From positions 407,018-471,017 of the forward strand of contig NZ_RKIC01000011.1 of NCBI RefSeq assembly GCF_003755185.1: a stretch of 64,000 nt of DNA, in the 5' to 3' direction. Each line of letters opens with the position of its first letter. Within the stretch, counting starts at the first letter, position 1. Below the pieces are notes generated by a model. It had not been told where the DNA came from and ran no database searches. It worked only from the letters and a program-made list of their open reading frames with translations. This stretch comes from Frigoribacterium sp. PhB24 (GTDB taxonomy: Bacteria; Actinomycetota; Actinomycetes; Actinomycetales; Microbacteriaceae). Positions 8,873 to 22,855 of the stretch are shown here, piece by piece. A program made the position numbers and the translations under genes.

Positions 8873-9619
8873 ATGACCGACATCACGAGCACGACCGTCC
8901 GCGCCGACGGGCGCAGCACCACCGACCTGCGCCCCGTCACGATCGAGACCGGCTGGAGCGCCCACGCCGAGGGCAGCGCACTGATCACGTTCGGCGGCAC
9001 GAAGGTGCTCTGCACGGCGTCCTTCACGAACGGCGTGCCCCGCTGGTTGACGGGCAAGGGCAAGGGGTGGGTCACCGCCGAGTACGCGATGCTGCCCCGA
9101 GCCACCAACTCGCGCAACGACCGCGAGAGCGTCAAGGGGAAGATCGGCGGTCGCACGCACGAGATCTCGCGTCTGATCGGCCGCAGCCTGCGGGCGGTGG
9201 TCGACACGAAGGCACTCGGCGAGAACACGATCGTGCTCGACTGCGACGTCCTGCAGGCCGACGGCGGCACCCGCACCGCCGCGATCACCGGCGCCTACGT
9301 CGCCCTCGCCCAGGCGATCGAGTGGGGCCGCGAGAAGAAGTTCGTCGGGCAGAAGGCCACGCCTCTCACCGACAGTGTCTCGGCCGTCTCGGTGGGCATC
9401 ATCGACGGCGAGCCCATGCTCGACCTCGCCTACGTCGAGGACGTCCGTGCCGAGACCGACATGAACGTCGTCGTCACCGGCAGTGGATCGTTCGTCGAGG
9501 TGCAGGGAACGGCCGAGGGCGCGCCCTTCGACCGTCGCGAACTCGACTCGCTGCTCGACCTCGCCGTCGCCGGGGCCGTCGACCTGAGCCGCTTCCAGCG
9601 CGAGGCCCTCGGCCGATGA
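8873..9619 (+). CDS. rph: Ribonuclease PH
   Basis: 248-residue phosphate-dependent 3'-5' exoribonuclease that trims tRNA 3' ends. Family motifs seen include [10 protein letters not shown], the [19 protein letters not shown] block with substrate-binding residues, [13 protein letters not shown], and [24 protein letters not shown] ribosome binding site precedes the ATG. The stop overlaps the rdgB start by four bases (ATGA), so the two are translated together. Confidence 0.97.
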   Translation: MTDITSTTVRADGRSTTDLRPVTIETGWSAHAEGSALITFGGTKVLCTASFTNGVPRWLTGKGKGWVTAEYAMLPRATNSRNDRESVKGKIGGRTHEISRLIGRSLRAVVDTKALGENTIVLDCDVLQADGGTRTAAITGAYVALAQAIEWGREKKFVGQKATPLTDSVSAVSVGIIDGEPMLDLAYVEDVRAETDMNVVVTGSGSFVEVQGTAEGAPFDRRELDSLLDLAVAGAVDLSRFQREALGR

Positions 9620-10242
9620 CCCGTGTCGTCATCGCCACGCACAACCCGGGCAAGGTGGCCGAGTTGCGGCTGCTGCTCGCCGAGACGGCCCCCGGCGTCG
9701 AGCTGGTCGCCTACGACGGCCCCGAACCGGTCGAGGACGGCGACACCTTCGCCGCCAACGCCCTGATCAAGGCCCGTGCGGCCGCACGCCACACGGGACT
9801 GCCCGCGCTCGCCGACGACAGCGGCATCTCGGCGGCGGCCCTCGGCGGGGCACCGGGCATCCACTCGGCCCGCTACGCCGGGACGCGCGACGCGGACGAC
9901 AACATCGACAAGCTGCTGACCGAGCTCGGCGGTGCCGACGACCGCTCGGCCTGGTTCTCGTGCGCGGCCGCGCTCGTCGTGCCGCCGCCCACCGGGGCCG
10001 AGGGGCCCGACGGTCCGCCCGAGGGCAGCGAGTGGGTCGAGCACGTCGAGTACGGCGAATGGCACGGAGAGGTGCTGGAGGCGCGGGTCGGCTCGAACGG
10101 GCACGGCTACGACCCCGTGTTCCGGCCCGAGGGCGAGAGCCGCAGCGCCGCCGAACTCACCGCGGACGAGAAGAACGCGGTCAGCCACCGCTCCCGGGCG
10201 TTCCGGGCTATCGCACCCCGGGTGGCCGCGCTCGCCGACTGA
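9616..10242 (+). CDS. rdgB: XTP/dITP diphosphatase (RdgB/HAM1)
   Basis: 208-residue nucleotide house-cleaning enzyme that hydrolyses non-canonical purine triphosphates to monophosphates. Motifs: [11 protein letters not shown] at the N-terminus, ADDSGI (metal site), [18 protein letters not shown] and SHRSRAF near the C-terminus. A 30-residue Pro/Gly/Glu-rich insertion ([19 protein letters not shown]) sits between core strands, longer than in typical homologs but usual enough in actinobacteria. Start codon overlaps the rph stop by four bases. Confidence 0.96.
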   Translation: MTRVVIATHNPGKVAELRLLLAETAPGVELVAYDGPEPVEDGDTFAANALIKARAAARHTGLPALADDSGISAAALGGAPGIHSARYAGTRDADDNIDKLLTELGGADDRSAWFSCAAALVVPPPTGAEGPDGPPEGSEWVEHVEYGEWHGEVLEARVGSNGHGYDPVFRPEGESRSAAELTADEKNAVSHRSRAFRAIAPRVAALAD

Positions 10243-10299
10243 GTCGCACGCGCCTCCTCGGGTCCCTGCGCCCCGACGGCGCCGGCTCGGGCGCGGCGG

Positions 10300-11007
10300 T
10301 CAGGCGTCGTGGGGGGCGGACGACACGTCGGGCATCTTGACTTCGCCCGACTGCTCGGCCTTCTTCGCCTGGTGCACGCCGTGGACGTAGTGGATCGCGA
10401 TGGGGATCACCGTCGCGAGCACGGCCCCGAGCAGGATCAGGTCGATGTACGAGCTGACGAAGTTCGCGACGGGCGGGATGTGCCCGATGCCGAAGCCCGC
10501 CAGCGTGATGCCCATGCCCCAGACGACGGCGCCGATCGCGTTGAACAGCGAATAGCGCCGGTAGCTCATGTGGCCGACCCCGGCCATGATCGGCGCGAAG
10601 GTGCGGATCACCGGGACGAACCGGGCGATGATGACGGCCGTGGGGCCGAAGCGCTCGAAGAACGCGTTCGTGCGGTTGACGTTGGCCACGCTGAACAGCC
10701 CGCTCTCCTTCCGCTCGAAGATGCGCGGGCCGACCTTGTGGCCGATGAGGTAGCCGAGCTCACCGCCGGCGAACGCGGCGATGCTGATGAAGATCGCGAT
10801 CAGCCAGATCGGCAGGCCGAGGGCTCCGGGGTTGGTCGCGGCGAGGATGCCCGTGATGATCAGCAGCGTGTCACCCGGGAAGAGGAAGCCGACGAGCAGA
10901 CCCGTCTCGGCGAAGACGAGCAGGCAGACTCCCAGCACGGCCCACGGGCCGAAGGCCGTGAGGAGGTACTCCGGGTTGAGCCAGGGGATGGAGACGAGGG
11001 GCAGCAT
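10300..11007 (-). CDS. DedA family membrane protein
   Basis: 235-residue integral membrane protein of the DedA/SNARE-associated family. The motif FAETGLLVGFLFPGDTLL, the re-entrant segment GGELGYLIGHKVG and the FERFGPTAVIIARFVPVIRTFAPIMAGVGHMSYRR block with conserved Glu, Arg and Gly residues are clear. DedA proteins support membrane potential and recycling of lipid carriers such as undecaprenyl phosphate. The start at 11007 is preceded by CGGAGAA; a longer frame upstream lacks one. A -10-like TAGCCT lies at 11052-11057 on the minus strand. A second, distinct DedA gene is at 24732. Confidence 0.92.
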   Translation of the reverse strand: MLPLVSIPWLNPEYLLTAFGPWAVLGVCLLVFAETGLLVGFLFPGDTLLIITGILAATNPGALGLPIWLIAIFISIAAFAGGELGYLIGHKVGPRIFERKESGLFSVANVNRTNAFFERFGPTAVIIARFVPVIRTFAPIMAGVGHMSYRRYSLFNAIGAVVWGMGITLAGFGIGHIPPVANFVSSYIDLILLGAVLATVIPIAIHYVHGVHQAKKAEQSGEVKMPDVSSAPHDA

Positions 11008-11101
11008 CGGGTGTTCTCCGGTCGAGGTGGCCGGCCTGCCGGTCTCGATCAGGCTACCCGTGCGGGAGGGGCACATCGGCCCTCGTCCCGTCGGGCGGTC
11101 G

Positions 11102-11183
11102 TGCGGGAGAAGGGACTTGAACCCTCACGCTCGAAAGCACAGGAACCTAAATCCTGCGTGTCTGCCAATTCCACCACTCCCGC
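11102..11183 (-). tRNA. tRNA-Leu(UAG)
   Basis: Read on the minus strand it folds as a class II tRNA. The acceptor stem is GCGGGAG paired with CTCCCGC, the D-arm contains TTGGCAGAC, and the anticodon stem CAGGA/TCCTG encloses the loop TTTAGGT, giving anticodon UAG. A long variable arm follows, then a T-arm with loop TTCAAGT. The discriminator base is A, as required for leucine; CCA is not encoded. A TACACT -10-like box lies at 11194-11199, correctly placed for transcription start just upstream of the tRNA. Confidence 0.95.
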
Positions 11184-11193
11184 GGCAGCACCG

Positions 11194-11199
11194 AGTGTA
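11194..11199 (-). promoter_or_regulatory. -10 box for tRNA-Leu
   Basis: TACACT on the minus strand, ending ten bases before the tRNA 5' end; a weak TTCCGG -35 candidate sits 17 bp further upstream (11217-11222). Confidence 0.45.
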
Positions 11200-11239
11200 C
11201 CGACGACGGCCCCGTGCCGGAACGGCGGACGAGGAGGCG

Positions 11240-12490
11240 CTAGCGCTTCGAGCGGGGCACGTGCGGTGAGTACCGGGGCACGTAGCGCACGAGGATCGCC
11301 GCGCCCACGAGCCCGAGCACACCCATCACCCCGCTGGCGAGCGAGATCGACACGAGCGCGGTCACGCCGGAGATGAGGAGCGGGGCCGCTGCGCTGCCGG
11401 CGTCCCCGGTGAAGCGCCACGCGCCGAGGAAGGGTGCGGGGTCGCCCTTGTCGGCCAGGTCGGCGCCGAGCGTCATGAGGATGCCGCTGCCGATGCCGTT
11501 GGCCAGCGACATCAGGACGGCGACCGCGACGAACCACCCGATGTTCGCGTCGAGGTCGTGCGTGACCGACAGGGCCAGGTACGAGAGTCCGAGACCGACC
11601 ATGCAGGGGACGGCGCTCCACAGCCGCCCGAAGCGGTCCATGATCTGGCCGCTCGTGTAGAAGAGGGCGAAGTCCACGGCCCCGGCGACGCCGATGATGA
11701 TCGCTGTCTCCGATGCCCCGAGGCCGATGCTGACGGCCCAGAGTGGCAGCATCACCTGGCGGCCGGAGCGCATCGCGCCGATCAGGGCCGCGCCGCTGCC
11801 GAGCTTCACCAGGACGCCGCGGTGACGCCAGAGGGTGCCGAACAGCCCGTGGGACTCCTTCGCCACGAGCTCGGCGCCGTCCTCCGCGCCACGCCCCGGC
11901 CGGACCCCGAAGGCCGCCGACGGGTCGCGCAGGACGAGCAGCGCGATCGCCGCGCCGAGGCAGCCGACGATGTGCACGACGAACGCCGACTGGACGGACC
12001 CGGTCAGCTCGATGACCCCGGCCGACAGGAACGGGCCGACGAAGTAGCCGAGCCGGAAGACGCCGCCCAGGCTCGACAGCGCCCGGGCGCGGATCTCGAC
12101 GGGGACGAAGCTCGTCATGAAGGCGTGTCTCGCGAGGGCGAACACCGCGGTCGCGAGACCGATGACGAGCACGCCGACGGCGAGGACGATCTCGTTCGGA
12201 GCCAGCAGACAGGTGACGAGACCACCGATGCTGACGAGCGAGGCCCCGATCATCGAGGTGCGCTCGCCGATGCGGCCGACGAGCCAGCCGCTGGGGATGT
12301 CGCCGATCAGCTCGCCCACCAGGATGAGCGCGGCGACGAAGCCCGCGAAGGGGAGCGAGGCACCGAGTTCGCTCGCCACGACGGGGATGATCGGGATGAT
12401 GGCGCCCTCGCCGATGGCGAAGAGAGCCGCGGGCAGGAACGCCGCGAGGGCCACCGACCGCATGCTGAAGGCGGGGGAGGAGGAAGACAT
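11240..12490 (-). CDS. MFS transporter
   Basis: 416-residue major facilitator with about twelve transmembrane segments. The loop 2-3 motif appears as [14 protein letters not shown] and its second-half equivalent as [14 protein letters not shown], both typical of drug/H+ antiporter-type MFS proteins. Substrate is unknown; the sequence is closest in style to multidrug or metabolite exporters. The ATG at 12490 is used because a TAGGGT box lies ten bases upstream, implying a very short leader. The gene faces mnmA across a 39-bp divergent promoter region and ends next to tRNA-Leu. Confidence 0.88.
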   Translation of the reverse strand: MSSSSPAFSMRSVALAAFLPAALFAIGEGAIIPIIPVVASELGASLPFAGFVAALILVGELIGDIPSGWLVGRIGERTSMIGASLVSIGGLVTCLLAPNEIVLAVGVLVIGLATAVFALARHAFMTSFVPVEIRARALSSLGGVFRLGYFVGPFLSAGVIELTGSVQSAFVVHIVGCLGAAIALLVLRDPSAAFGVRPGRGAEDGAELVAKESHGLFGTLWRHRGVLVKLGSGAALIGAMRSGRQVMLPLWAVSIGLGASETAIIIGVAGAVDFALFYTSGQIMDRFGRLWSAVPCMVGLGLSYLALSVTHDLDANIGWFVAVAVLMSLANGIGSGILMTLGADLADKGDPAPFLGAWRFTGDAGSAAAPLLISGVTALVSISLASGVMGVLGLVGAAILVRYVPRYSPHVPRSKR

Positions 12491-12517
12491 GTCGCTCGCC
12501 ACCCTAGGCCCGCTGCG

Positions 12518-12523
12518 TACACT
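12518..12523 (+). promoter_or_regulatory. -10 box for mnmA, leaderless arrangement
   Basis: TACACT followed by six bases and then the ATG at 12530; no ribosome binding site is present between them. Confidence 0.55.
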
Positions 12524-12529
12524 TGTCGG

Positions 12530-16020
<3,491 letters not shown>

Positions 16021-16050
16021 TTCCCCTGGTCAGGCGGCACTTTCTCTTCG

Positions 16051-16056
16051 TAAGAT
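16051..16056 (+). promoter_or_regulatory. -10 box upstream of DUF1023 hydrolase
   Basis: TAAGAT in the 105-bp gap after ligA; leaves a leader of about 63 bases before the GTG at 16126. Confidence 0.4.
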
Positions 16057-16125
16057 GTGAGGACGTGTCGTTCTCCAGCAGTAGGGAGCCGGGGTACAGG
16101 CACGTGACGAGGGAGAAGACCCGAC

Positions 16126-17583
16126 GTGCTGTTCCTCGCTGCGGCGATCATCTTTGCCTCCGTGCACCTGGGCGGGGTGGCCGGCGCTCCAGCTCTGACC
16201 GCCGAGCCGGCCACCACGGGTGACCTGGGGCGGTCCGCCGCCGACGTCGAGGCGTCCCCGCACGGCGTCACCGTGTCCCCGCCGATACGCGACGGTCGGG
16301 TCGAGCCCGATTTCGACGGTTGCCGCGGGGCCGGGGCGAGCACGTTCTCAGCGGAGGCCTGCCTCGACCAGCTGGCCCGCGCCTCCTCGTCCGGGGCCGA
16401 GCGGTTCGCCGCGACCCTCGACGCCGACGGCGACGACGCGACGTCTCTCGCGGCAGCGGTCGGAGAGCAGGTGTCGCCCGAGGTCACGGCGACCTGGTGG
16501 TCCGACCTGGAAGACGAACGGCGTCGCGTCCTCGCGCAGGCGCTGCCGGGCGTCGTCGGCAACCTCGAGGGCCTCCCGTACGCGGTGCGTGACACCGCCA
16601 ATCGGCAGTCCCTGCGGTACGCGACCACGGCGGTGGCCGACCGGATCGGTTCCGACGCCGAGCGAGCGGACGATCCCCGGCGCCTCGCGATGCTCCAGCA
16701 GGTGCGGGCGACGCTCGACGGCGCGACGCACGACGTGCCCTTCGCCGGGACGGCGGACCGCCACCTCGTCGCCCTCGACACGGCGCTGCCCGGCCGGGCG
16801 GCCGTCACCGTCGGCGACCTCGACACGGCCGACGACGTCAGCGTGCTCGTGCCCGGCATGCTCTTCACCGTCTCGGACCAGCTCGTCGACTGGACCAACA
16901 CCGCCGGCGCCCTGCACGACGAGCAGGCCACCTGGGCGACGTTGCTCGGTCGCGGCGGGCCGGGGCCCGTGCCGACCGTCGCCGTCGTGGCCTGGATGGG
17001 CTACCAGACGCCCGACCTGACGAACTTCTACGACCTCGGCCTCGCCCACCGGGGTGCCGACCACCTCGAGGACGCCCTCGCCGGACTCGACGCGGCCCGG
17101 CCGGCGGACGAACCGCGCGTGTCGGTCATGGCGCACTCGTACGGGTCGACGACGGCCACGATCGCCCTGTCGTCGGGCCGCGTCGCGGTCGACTCACTCG
17201 TGCTGCTGGGGTCGCCCGGGAGCGTCGTCACCGAGGCGGGCGACCTCGCCGTCCGGGGGGACGACGTCTACGCGGCGGCCGGGAGCTTCGACCCGGTGGC
17301 GGGCAGCGGGTTCTTCGGGGCCGACCCGGCGACGGCCGCCTTCGGTGCGGTCGTGCTGCACATGGGCGGCGGCTCCGACACCGTGACGGGGCGCGCCCTC
17401 GACGCGGCCCTGGGCCACAACGACTACTTCCGCGCCGGCACCGAGTCGATGCGCAGCCTCGCGCTGATTGGACTGGGGCACGGCGACCTCGTGGACGGTC
17501 GCGCCGGCGACCCCGGCGGGGGAGGCCCTGAGGCTCCCGCCCTCACGCTGGTGCGCCCGCAGGACGTGTACTTCCGTGACTGA
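16126..17583 (+). CDS. Secreted alpha/beta hydrolase, DUF1023 family
   Basis: 485 residues. A hydrophobic N-terminal segment (MLFLAAAIIFASVHLGGVAG) looks like a signal peptide or anchor. The C-terminal half has the DUF1023 alpha/beta-hydrolase core: nucleophile elbow AHSYGSTT (about residue 342), preceded by VAWMGYQTPD, and a possible catalytic His in GLGHGDL. DUF1023 proteins are common in actinobacteria with no settled substrate; lipase or esterase activity is an inference from the fold. GTG start with GAGGGAGAAG ribosome binding site. It stands between ligA and gatCAB as an independent unit. Confidence 0.85.
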   Translation: MLFLAAAIIFASVHLGGVAGAPALTAEPATTGDLGRSAADVEASPHGVTVSPPIRDGRVEPDFDGCRGAGASTFSAEACLDQLARASSSGAERFAATLDADGDDATSLAAAVGEQVSPEVTATWWSDLEDERRRVLAQALPGVVGNLEGLPYAVRDTANRQSLRYATTAVADRIGSDAERADDPRRLAMLQQVRATLDGATHDVPFAGTADRHLVALDTALPGRAAVTVGDLDTADDVSVLVPGMLFTVSDQLVDWTNTAGALHDEQATWATLLGRGGPGPVPTVAVVAWMGYQTPDLTNFYDLGLAHRGADHLEDALAGLDAARPADEPRVSVMAHSYGSTTATIALSSGRVAVDSLVLLGSPGSVVTEAGDLAVRGDDVYAAAGSFDPVAGSGFFGADPATAAFGAVVLHMGGGSDTVTGRALDAALGHNDYFRAGTESMRSLALIGLGHGDLVDGRAGDPGGGGPEAPALTLVRPQDVYFRD

Positions 17584-17632
17584 GAGGCCGACGACGTCGT
17601 CCGGGCGACCCCCGGGCGTCGGTGCCGCCCCG

Positions 17633-17638
17633 TAGAAT
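17633..17638 (+). promoter_or_regulatory. -10 box of the gatCAB operon
   Basis: TAGAAT, a good -10 match, about 45 bases before the GAGAGAAG ribosome binding site of gatC. Confidence 0.5.
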
Positions 17639-17689
17639 CGTGCGGTAGCCCCGCCGCGGTACCCCCGCACGACCACGTGAGAGAGAAGC

Positions 17690-17989
17690 ATGTCCGAAAT
17701 CACGCGCGAGCAGGTGCAGCACCTCGCCGGTCTCGCCCGCATCGCCCTCACCGAGGCCGAGATCGACACGATGACCGCCGAACTCGGCCACATCGTCGAC
17801 AGCGTCGCCAAGGTCCGAGAGGTCGCGACCGACGACGTCCCCGCGACCAGCCACCCGATCCCGCTCGAGAACGTGTTCCGGCCCGACGTCGTGGGCGAGA
17901 CGCTCACGGCCGAGCAGGCGCTGTCCGGCGCCCCCGACCACGACGGCTCGCGCTTCCGGGTGAGCGCGATCCTGGGAGAAGAGCAGTAG
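17690..17989 (+). CDS. gatC: Asp/Glu-tRNA amidotransferase subunit C
   Basis: 99-residue small subunit that wraps around and stabilises GatA in the GatCAB complex, which turns Glu-tRNA(Gln) and Asp-tRNA(Asn) into the amidated forms. Family features: [12 protein letters not shown], the middle helix [20 protein letters not shown], and the C-terminal [13 protein letters not shown] with GAGAGAAG upstream. gatA follows after two bases. Confidence 0.96.
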   Translation: MSEITREQVQHLAGLARIALTEAEIDTMTAELGHIVDSVAKVREVATDDVPATSHPIPLENVFRPDVVGETLTAEQALSGAPDHDGSRFRVSAILGEEQ

Positions 17990-17991
17990 CC

Positions 17992-19542
17992 ATGACCGAC
18001 ACCACCTCGCTCGTCCACCTGTCCGCCGCCGAGCTGTCGACGCGGCTCGCCGCCGGCGACGTGTCGTCGGTCGACGTCACGCGTGCCCACCTCGACCGCA
18101 TCGAGGCGGTCGACGGCGACGTCCACGCCTTCCTCCACGTCAGCTCCGCCGCACTCGACACGGCCGCCGACGTCGACCGCCGTCGAGCCGCGGGCGAAGC
18201 CCTCGGTCCGCTCGCCGGCATCCCGATCGCCATCAAGGACGTGCTCTGCACGATCGACATGCCGTCGACCTCGGGCAGCAAGATCCTCGAGGGCTGGGTG
18301 CCGCCGTACGACGCGACCGTCGTCGCCAAGCTGCGCTCGGCCGACCTCGTCCCGCTCGGCAAGACCAACATGGACGAATTCGCGATGGGCTCGTCGACCG
18401 AGTTCTCGGCCTACGGGCCGACGCACAACCCCTGGTCGCTCGACCGCATCCCCGGCGGGTCGGGGGGTGGCTCCGCGGCCGCCGTGGCCGCCTTCGAGGC
18501 GCCACTGGCCCTCGGCAGCGACACCGGCGGGTCGATCCGTCAGCCCGGCGCCGTCACCGGCACCGTCGGCGTCAAGCCGACCTACGGCTCCGTCAGTCGT
18601 TACGGAGCGATCGCCCTGGCCAGCTCGCTCGACCAGGTCGGTCCGGTCAGCCGGACGGTGCTCGACAGTGCGATGCTCCACGACGTCATCACGGGGCACG
18701 ACCCCCGCGACTCCACCTCGTTGCGCGACGCCTGGCCCTCGTTCACCGAGGCGGCCCGCACCGGTCTCGCCGGCGGCGCCCTGAAGGGGGTCCGCGTCGG
18801 TGTCGTCCGCGAGCTCAACGGCGAGGGCTTCCAGGCCGGGGTCAAGGCACGTTTCGCCGAGGCCCTCGAGCTGATGAGCGCGGCCGGCGCCGAGATCGTC
18901 GACATCTCGGCCCCGAGCTTCGAGCACGCGATCAGCGCCTATTACCTGATCCTGCCCGCCGAGGCGTCGAGCAACCTCGCCAAGTTCGACTCGGTGCGCT
19001 TCGGCCTGCGGGTCGTCCCCGAGGGCGGCGGCACCGTCGAGGACGTCATGGCCGCCACCCGCGAGGCGGGCTTCGGCCCCGAGGTGAAGCGTCGCATCAT
19101 CCTGGGCACCTACGCCCTGAGCGCCGGTTACTACGACGCCTACTACGGCAGTGCGCAGAAGGTGCGCACCCTCGTGCAGCGCGACTTCGCGGCCGCGTTC
19201 GACCAGGTCGACGTGCTCGTCTCGCCCTCGGCGCCCACGACGGCCTTCCGGCTCGGCGAGAAGATCGACGACCCGCTGGCGATGTACCTCAACGACATCA
19301 CGACGATCCCGGCCAACCTGGCCGGCATCCCGGGCATCACGGTGCCGATGGGTCTGGCCGAAGAGGACGGGCTGCCGACGGGGCTGCAGTTCATGGCCCC
19401 CGCGCGCGGCGACGCCCGCCTCTACACCTATGGCGCCGCCCTCGAGCAGCTGCTCGAGCAGGGCTGGGGCCACACGCTCATCTCGCGCGCGCCCGACCTG
19501 AGCGCGACCGAGCAGACCGCCGCCACCGAGGGAGTCATCTGA
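17992..19542 (+). CDS. gatA: Asp/Glu-tRNA amidotransferase subunit A
   Basis: 516-residue amidase-signature subunit that releases ammonia from glutamine for the transamidation. The Ser-cisSer-Lys triad is visible as Lys in IAIKDVL, Ser in the [13 protein letters not shown] loop and the nucleophile Ser in [27 protein letters not shown] and TYGSVSRYG are family-specific. It sits between gatC and gatB with near-zero spacing, its TGA overlapping the gatB ATG by one base. Confidence 0.97.
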   Translation: MTDTTSLVHLSAAELSTRLAAGDVSSVDVTRAHLDRIEAVDGDVHAFLHVSSAALDTAADVDRRRAAGEALGPLAGIPIAIKDVLCTIDMPSTSGSKILEGWVPPYDATVVAKLRSADLVPLGKTNMDEFAMGSSTEFSAYGPTHNPWSLDRIPGGSGGGSAAAVAAFEAPLALGSDTGGSIRQPGAVTGTVGVKPTYGSVSRYGAIALASSLDQVGPVSRTVLDSAMLHDVITGHDPRDSTSLRDAWPSFTEAARTGLAGGALKGVRVGVVRELNGEGFQAGVKARFAEALELMSAAGAEIVDISAPSFEHAISAYYLILPAEASSNLAKFDSVRFGLRVVPEGGGTVEDVMAATREAGFGPEVKRRIILGTYALSAGYYDAYYGSAQKVRTLVQRDFAAAFDQVDVLVSPSAPTTAFRLGEKIDDPLAMYLNDITTIPANLAGIPGITVPMGLAEEDGLPTGLQFMAPARGDARLYTYGAALEQLLEQGWGHTLISRAPDLSATEQTAATEGVI

Positions 19543-21041
19543 TGGCCAAGGCAGACCTGATGGACTACGAGAAGGCCCTCGAGCAGTTCGAGGTCGTCCT
19601 CGGCTTCGAGGTGCACGTCGAACTCGCCACGAAGACCAAGATGTTCTCGGACGCCCCGAACTTCTTCGGCGGCGAGCCCAACACCAACGTCACCCCGGTC
19701 GACCTGGGCCTGCCCGGTTCGCTGCCGGTGGTCAACGAGCAGGCGGTGCGTTACTCGATCAGTCTCGGTCTCGCGCTCGGCTGCTCGATCGCCGAGAGCT
19801 CGCGCTTCGCTCGCAAGAACTACTTCTACCCCGACAACCCCAAGAACTACCAGGTCAGCCAGTTCGACGAGCCGATCGCGTTCGAGGGAGAAGTCGAGGT
19901 CGAACTGCCCGACGGAACGGTCTTCGCCATCCCGATCGAGCGTGCCCACATGGAAGAGGACGCCGGCAAGCTGACGCACGTCGGCGGGTCCACCGGTCGC
20001 ATCCAGGGCGCCGAGTACTCGCTCGTCGACTACAACCGCGCGGGCATCCCGCTCGTCGAGATCGTCACCAAGCCGATCATCGGCGCGGGTGCGAAGGGCC
20101 CCGAGCTGGGCGCCGCCTACGTCTCCACCATCCGCGACATCGTGCGGGCCCTGGGCGTCAGCGAGGCCCGCATGGAACGCGGCAACCTGCGCTGCGACGC
20201 CAACGTCTCGCTGCGTCCGCACGGGCAGCGAGAACTCGGCACCCGGACCGAGACGAAGAACGTCAACTCGTTCCGCTCGGTCGAGCGGGCTGTCCGCTAC
20301 GAGATCCAGCGTCAGGCGGCGATCCTCGCCGCGGGTGGGACGATCACGCAAGAGACGCGCCACTGGCACGAAGACACCGGTCGCACCTCGGCGGGTCGCC
20401 CGAAGAGCGACGCCGACGACTACCGGTACTTCCCCGAGCCCGACCTGCTGCCCGTCGTGCCTCCGCGCGAGCTCGTCGACGAGCTGCGTCTCGCCCTGCC
20501 CGAGGCGCCCGTCGCCCAGCGCCGCCGGCTCAAGTCCGACTGGGGCTTCGCCGACCTCGAGTTCCAGGACGTGGTGAACTCGGGGCTGCTCACCGAGCTC
20601 GTCGAGACCGTCGCTGCGGGCGCTTCGCCTCAGGCGGCGCGCAAGTGGTGGACGGGCGAGATCGCGCGCCTGGCCAACGCCCGGGGCGTCGAGGCGTCGA
20701 GCCTCGTGTCTCCGCTGCACGTCAGCGAGCTCATCGCCCTGGTCGAGAGCGGCGAGCTGACCGACCGTCTCGCCCGTCAGGTGCTCGAGGGTGTCGTCGC
20801 CGGCGAGGGCAGCCCGTCCGAGGTCGTCGAGGCGCGCGGTCTCAAGGTCGTCTCCGACGACGGCGCGCTGATCGCCGCGATCGACGAGGCTCTCGCCAGC
20901 CAGCCCGACGTGCTCGCGAAGATCCGCGACGGCAAGGTCCAGGCCGCCGGAGCGGTCATCGGCGCCGTCATGAAGGCCATGAAGGGCCAGGCCGACGCCG
21001 CCCGCGTCCGCGAGCTGGTGCTCGAGCGGGCGCAGGCCTGA
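19542..21041 (+). CDS. gatB: Asp/Glu-tRNA amidotransferase subunit B
   Basis: 499-residue subunit that binds the misacylated tRNA and activates its side-chain carboxylate with ATP. Hallmarks are [36 protein letters not shown], the HMEEDAGKL motif and [13 protein letters not shown], followed by the C-terminal helical and YqeY-like tail domains. Coupled to gatA by a one-base start/stop overlap. Confidence 0.97.
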   Translation: MAKADLMDYEKALEQFEVVLGFEVHVELATKTKMFSDAPNFFGGEPNTNVTPVDLGLPGSLPVVNEQAVRYSISLGLALGCSIAESSRFARKNYFYPDNPKNYQVSQFDEPIAFEGEVEVELPDGTVFAIPIERAHMEEDAGKLTHVGGSTGRIQGAEYSLVDYNRAGIPLVEIVTKPIIGAGAKGPELGAAYVSTIRDIVRALGVSEARMERGNLRCDANVSLRPHGQRELGTRTETKNVNSFRSVERAVRYEIQRQAAILAAGGTITQETRHWHEDTGRTSAGRPKSDADDYRYFPEPDLLPVVPPRELVDELRLALPEAPVAQRRRLKSDWGFADLEFQDVVNSGLLTELVETVAAGASPQAARKWWTGEIARLANARGVEASSLVSPLHVSELIALVESGELTDRLARQVLEGVVAGEGSPSEVVEARGLKVVSDDGALIAAIDEALASQPDVLAKIRDGKVQAAGAVIGAVMKAMKGQADAARVRELVLERAQA

Positions 21042-21078
21042 CCGACGTGACCACGGCCGCGGCAGGGTGCGGCGCACG

Positions 21079-21873
21079 ATGAACCTCGTCGCGCGTCTGC
21101 GCCCCGCCGTGCCCGTGGCGGTCGCGCTCGTCGGCGTCCTCGTGACCCTGGCGGTCGCCTCGCGCGTCCTGCCCGGCCGTGTCGTGATGGTCCACCTCAG
21201 CGAGACCGGCGGATCGGCGTTCGCGGCCAGCCGAGACGACCTCGTCCTGCTCGGTGGCGTCCTCGTGGTCGGCATCGTCGTGACCTGGCTGGTCTCGGCT
21301 CTGTTCCTCGCCGTGACGCCCGTGCGCCACGTGCTCGTCCCGCACGCCGCCTTCTGGAAGCAGCCGACGAACCGGGCCGAGATGAGGCGCCGGTACGCGC
21401 GGTACCTCGCCGTGGCGACCGGAGCCTCCTTGTGGTTCCTCTCGGCTCTCTTCGTGCTGGCCATGGCCTCGCAGAGCGGCCCGCTCGCCGCGTGGTGGCT
21501 GCCGGCGGCCGTCTCCGCCGCCTTCGTGCTGTTCGTCCTGGGCGGTCTGGTCTGGGTGTTCACCGTCGGGTTCGCGCCGACCCCGGCGGGCGTCGCGGCC
21601 CGCGGGGTCGCGTCGGCCCCGGAGGCGCGGGTCCGGTCGAGGCCGCCCGCCGCGGCCGTCGAGACCCCCCGGGCAGCTCCGGCGGCGCGTCCGCAACGGG
21701 CGGGCGCTGCCCCCGTCAGCGGGACGCCGAGAACCGGCACCGCGCCTCCTGTGCCGTCACCACGGCCGGGCCGTGTGCCCGGGCGCCCGGCGACACCGAC
21801 CGCCGACGGCCCGCGCAAGGGCCCACCCCGTCCCTACCAACCTCGACCCCGCTCCGGAGGCCCCCGTGGATGA
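21079..21873 (+). CDS. Membrane protein with proline-rich tail
   Basis: 264 residues. Four or so hydrophobic segments occupy residues 8-165; the first extracytoplasmic loop MVHLSETGGSAFAASRDD is reminiscent of the DUF1648 pattern but I do not assign it firmly. Residues from about 170 on are Ala/Pro/Arg-rich and apparently disordered. Start could also be the GTG at 21067; I prefer ATG 21079 because AGGG lies about ten bases ahead. It overlaps the DUF3097 gene by eight bases, so the two form a unit downstream of gatB. Function unknown. Confidence 0.7.
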   Translation: MNLVARLRPAVPVAVALVGVLVTLAVASRVLPGRVVMVHLSETGGSAFAASRDDLVLLGGVLVVGIVVTWLVSALFLAVTPVRHVLVPHAAFWKQPTNRAEMRRRYARYLAVATGASLWFLSALFVLAMASQSGPLAAWWLPAAVSAAFVLFVLGGLVWVFTVGFAPTPAGVAARGVASAPEARVRSRPPAAAVETPRAAPAARPQRAGAAPVSGTPRTGTAPPVPSPRPGRVPGRPATPTADGPRKGPPRPYQPRPRSGGPRG

Positions 21874-22702
21874 CGACCGGTACGGTGCCGACGTGCTCGC
21901 CGGCGACTGGAAGCGATCGTCAAGGCCTGCTCCGACGCCCACCGACGCCGTCCGAGACCTCGTGGTCGAGGAGGTCCGGTCGGGCTTCACCGGCGCGATC
22001 GTCCGCGTCGAGGCCGGCACCGTCGAACTCGAGGACTGGAAGGGGCGGGTGCGGGCCTTCCCGCTGACCGGGTCGTTCCTGATCGACGACGCCCCGGTCG
22101 CCCTGCGCGTACCCCGGGCGGCCCCGCCGGGTCGGGCGCGTACGGCGTCCGGATCGTTCGCCGTCGAGGACGCGAAGGCCCGGGTCGCGCGGCAGAGCCG
22201 CATCTTCGTCGAGGGGCGACACGACGCCGAGCTGGTCGAGAAGGTCTGGGGCTCCGACCTGCGGGTCGAGGGTGTCGTCGTCGAGTACCTCGAGGGGGTC
22301 GACCACCTGGCCGACGTGCTCCGCGAGTTCCGGCCGGGGCCCGAGCGGCGGGTCGGCGTGCTCGTCGACCACCTCGTGCCGGGCTCGAAAGAGAGTCGTG
22401 TGGCCGAGGGCATCGCCCGCAGTCCGCTCGGTCGCCACGTGCTCGTCGTCGGCCACCCGTTCGTCGACGTGTGGCAGGCCGTGAAGCCGGCTCGACTCGG
22501 CGTCGACGCCTGGCCCGTCGTGCCCCGCTCGGTCGAGTGGAAGCACGGCGTCTGCGAGGCGATGGGCTGGCCGCACGACGATCAGGCCGACATCGCGCGG
22601 GCCTGGCAGCACATCCTGTCGCGGGTGCGCAGCTACGCCGACCTCGAACCGTCGGTGCTCGGACGGGTCGAGGAGCTCATCGATTTCGTCACGTCCGGCT
22701 GA
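21866..22702 (+). CDS. DUF3097 family protein
   Basis: 278-residue protein of the actinobacterial DUF3097 family. The N-terminus DDRYGADVLAGDW and the central ARQSRIFVEGRHDAELVEKVWG are conserved; the latter has the Glu and the following acidic residues of a Toprim-like fold (FVEGRHDAELV ... VGVLVDHLVPGSKE), suggesting a nucleic-acid-related role that has not been shown. The GTG start is preceded by GGAGG at seven bases. Overlaps the preceding gene by eight bases. Confidence 0.88.
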   Translation: MDDDRYGADVLAGDWKRSSRPAPTPTDAVRDLVVEEVRSGFTGAIVRVEAGTVELEDWKGRVRAFPLTGSFLIDDAPVALRVPRAAPPGRARTASGSFAVEDAKARVARQSRIFVEGRHDAELVEKVWGSDLRVEGVVVEYLEGVDHLADVLREFRPGPERRVGVLVDHLVPGSKESRVAEGIARSPLGRHVLVVGHPFVDVWQAVKPARLGVDAWPVVPRSVEWKHGVCEAMGWPHDDQADIARAWQHILSRVRSYADLEPSVLGRVEELIDFVTSG

Positions 22703-22842
22703 GCCCGGGCGTTCGCGGAGGCACGGGTCGGTGCCGGCGTGCGCCTCGAGCCGTGGGCCGATATCGGGTCCGACCATTGCCTCCGAGACCCCGATCCCCG
22801 GGAATCGCCCGGGCGTGTCGGCACCTGGGCGGCATTTCGCCC

Positions 22843-22848
22843 TAAGTT
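22843..22848 (+). promoter_or_regulatory. -10 box, nearly leaderless
   Basis: TAAGTT seven bases before the ATG at 22856, which lacks a ribosome binding site. Confidence 0.4.
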
Positions 22849-22855
22849 CGAGGGC

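Noticed and set aside
19428-21818. 796-codon minus-strand frame opposite gatB and its downstream gene
   Set aside because: Shadow of two well-supported plus-strand genes; no motif in the translation.
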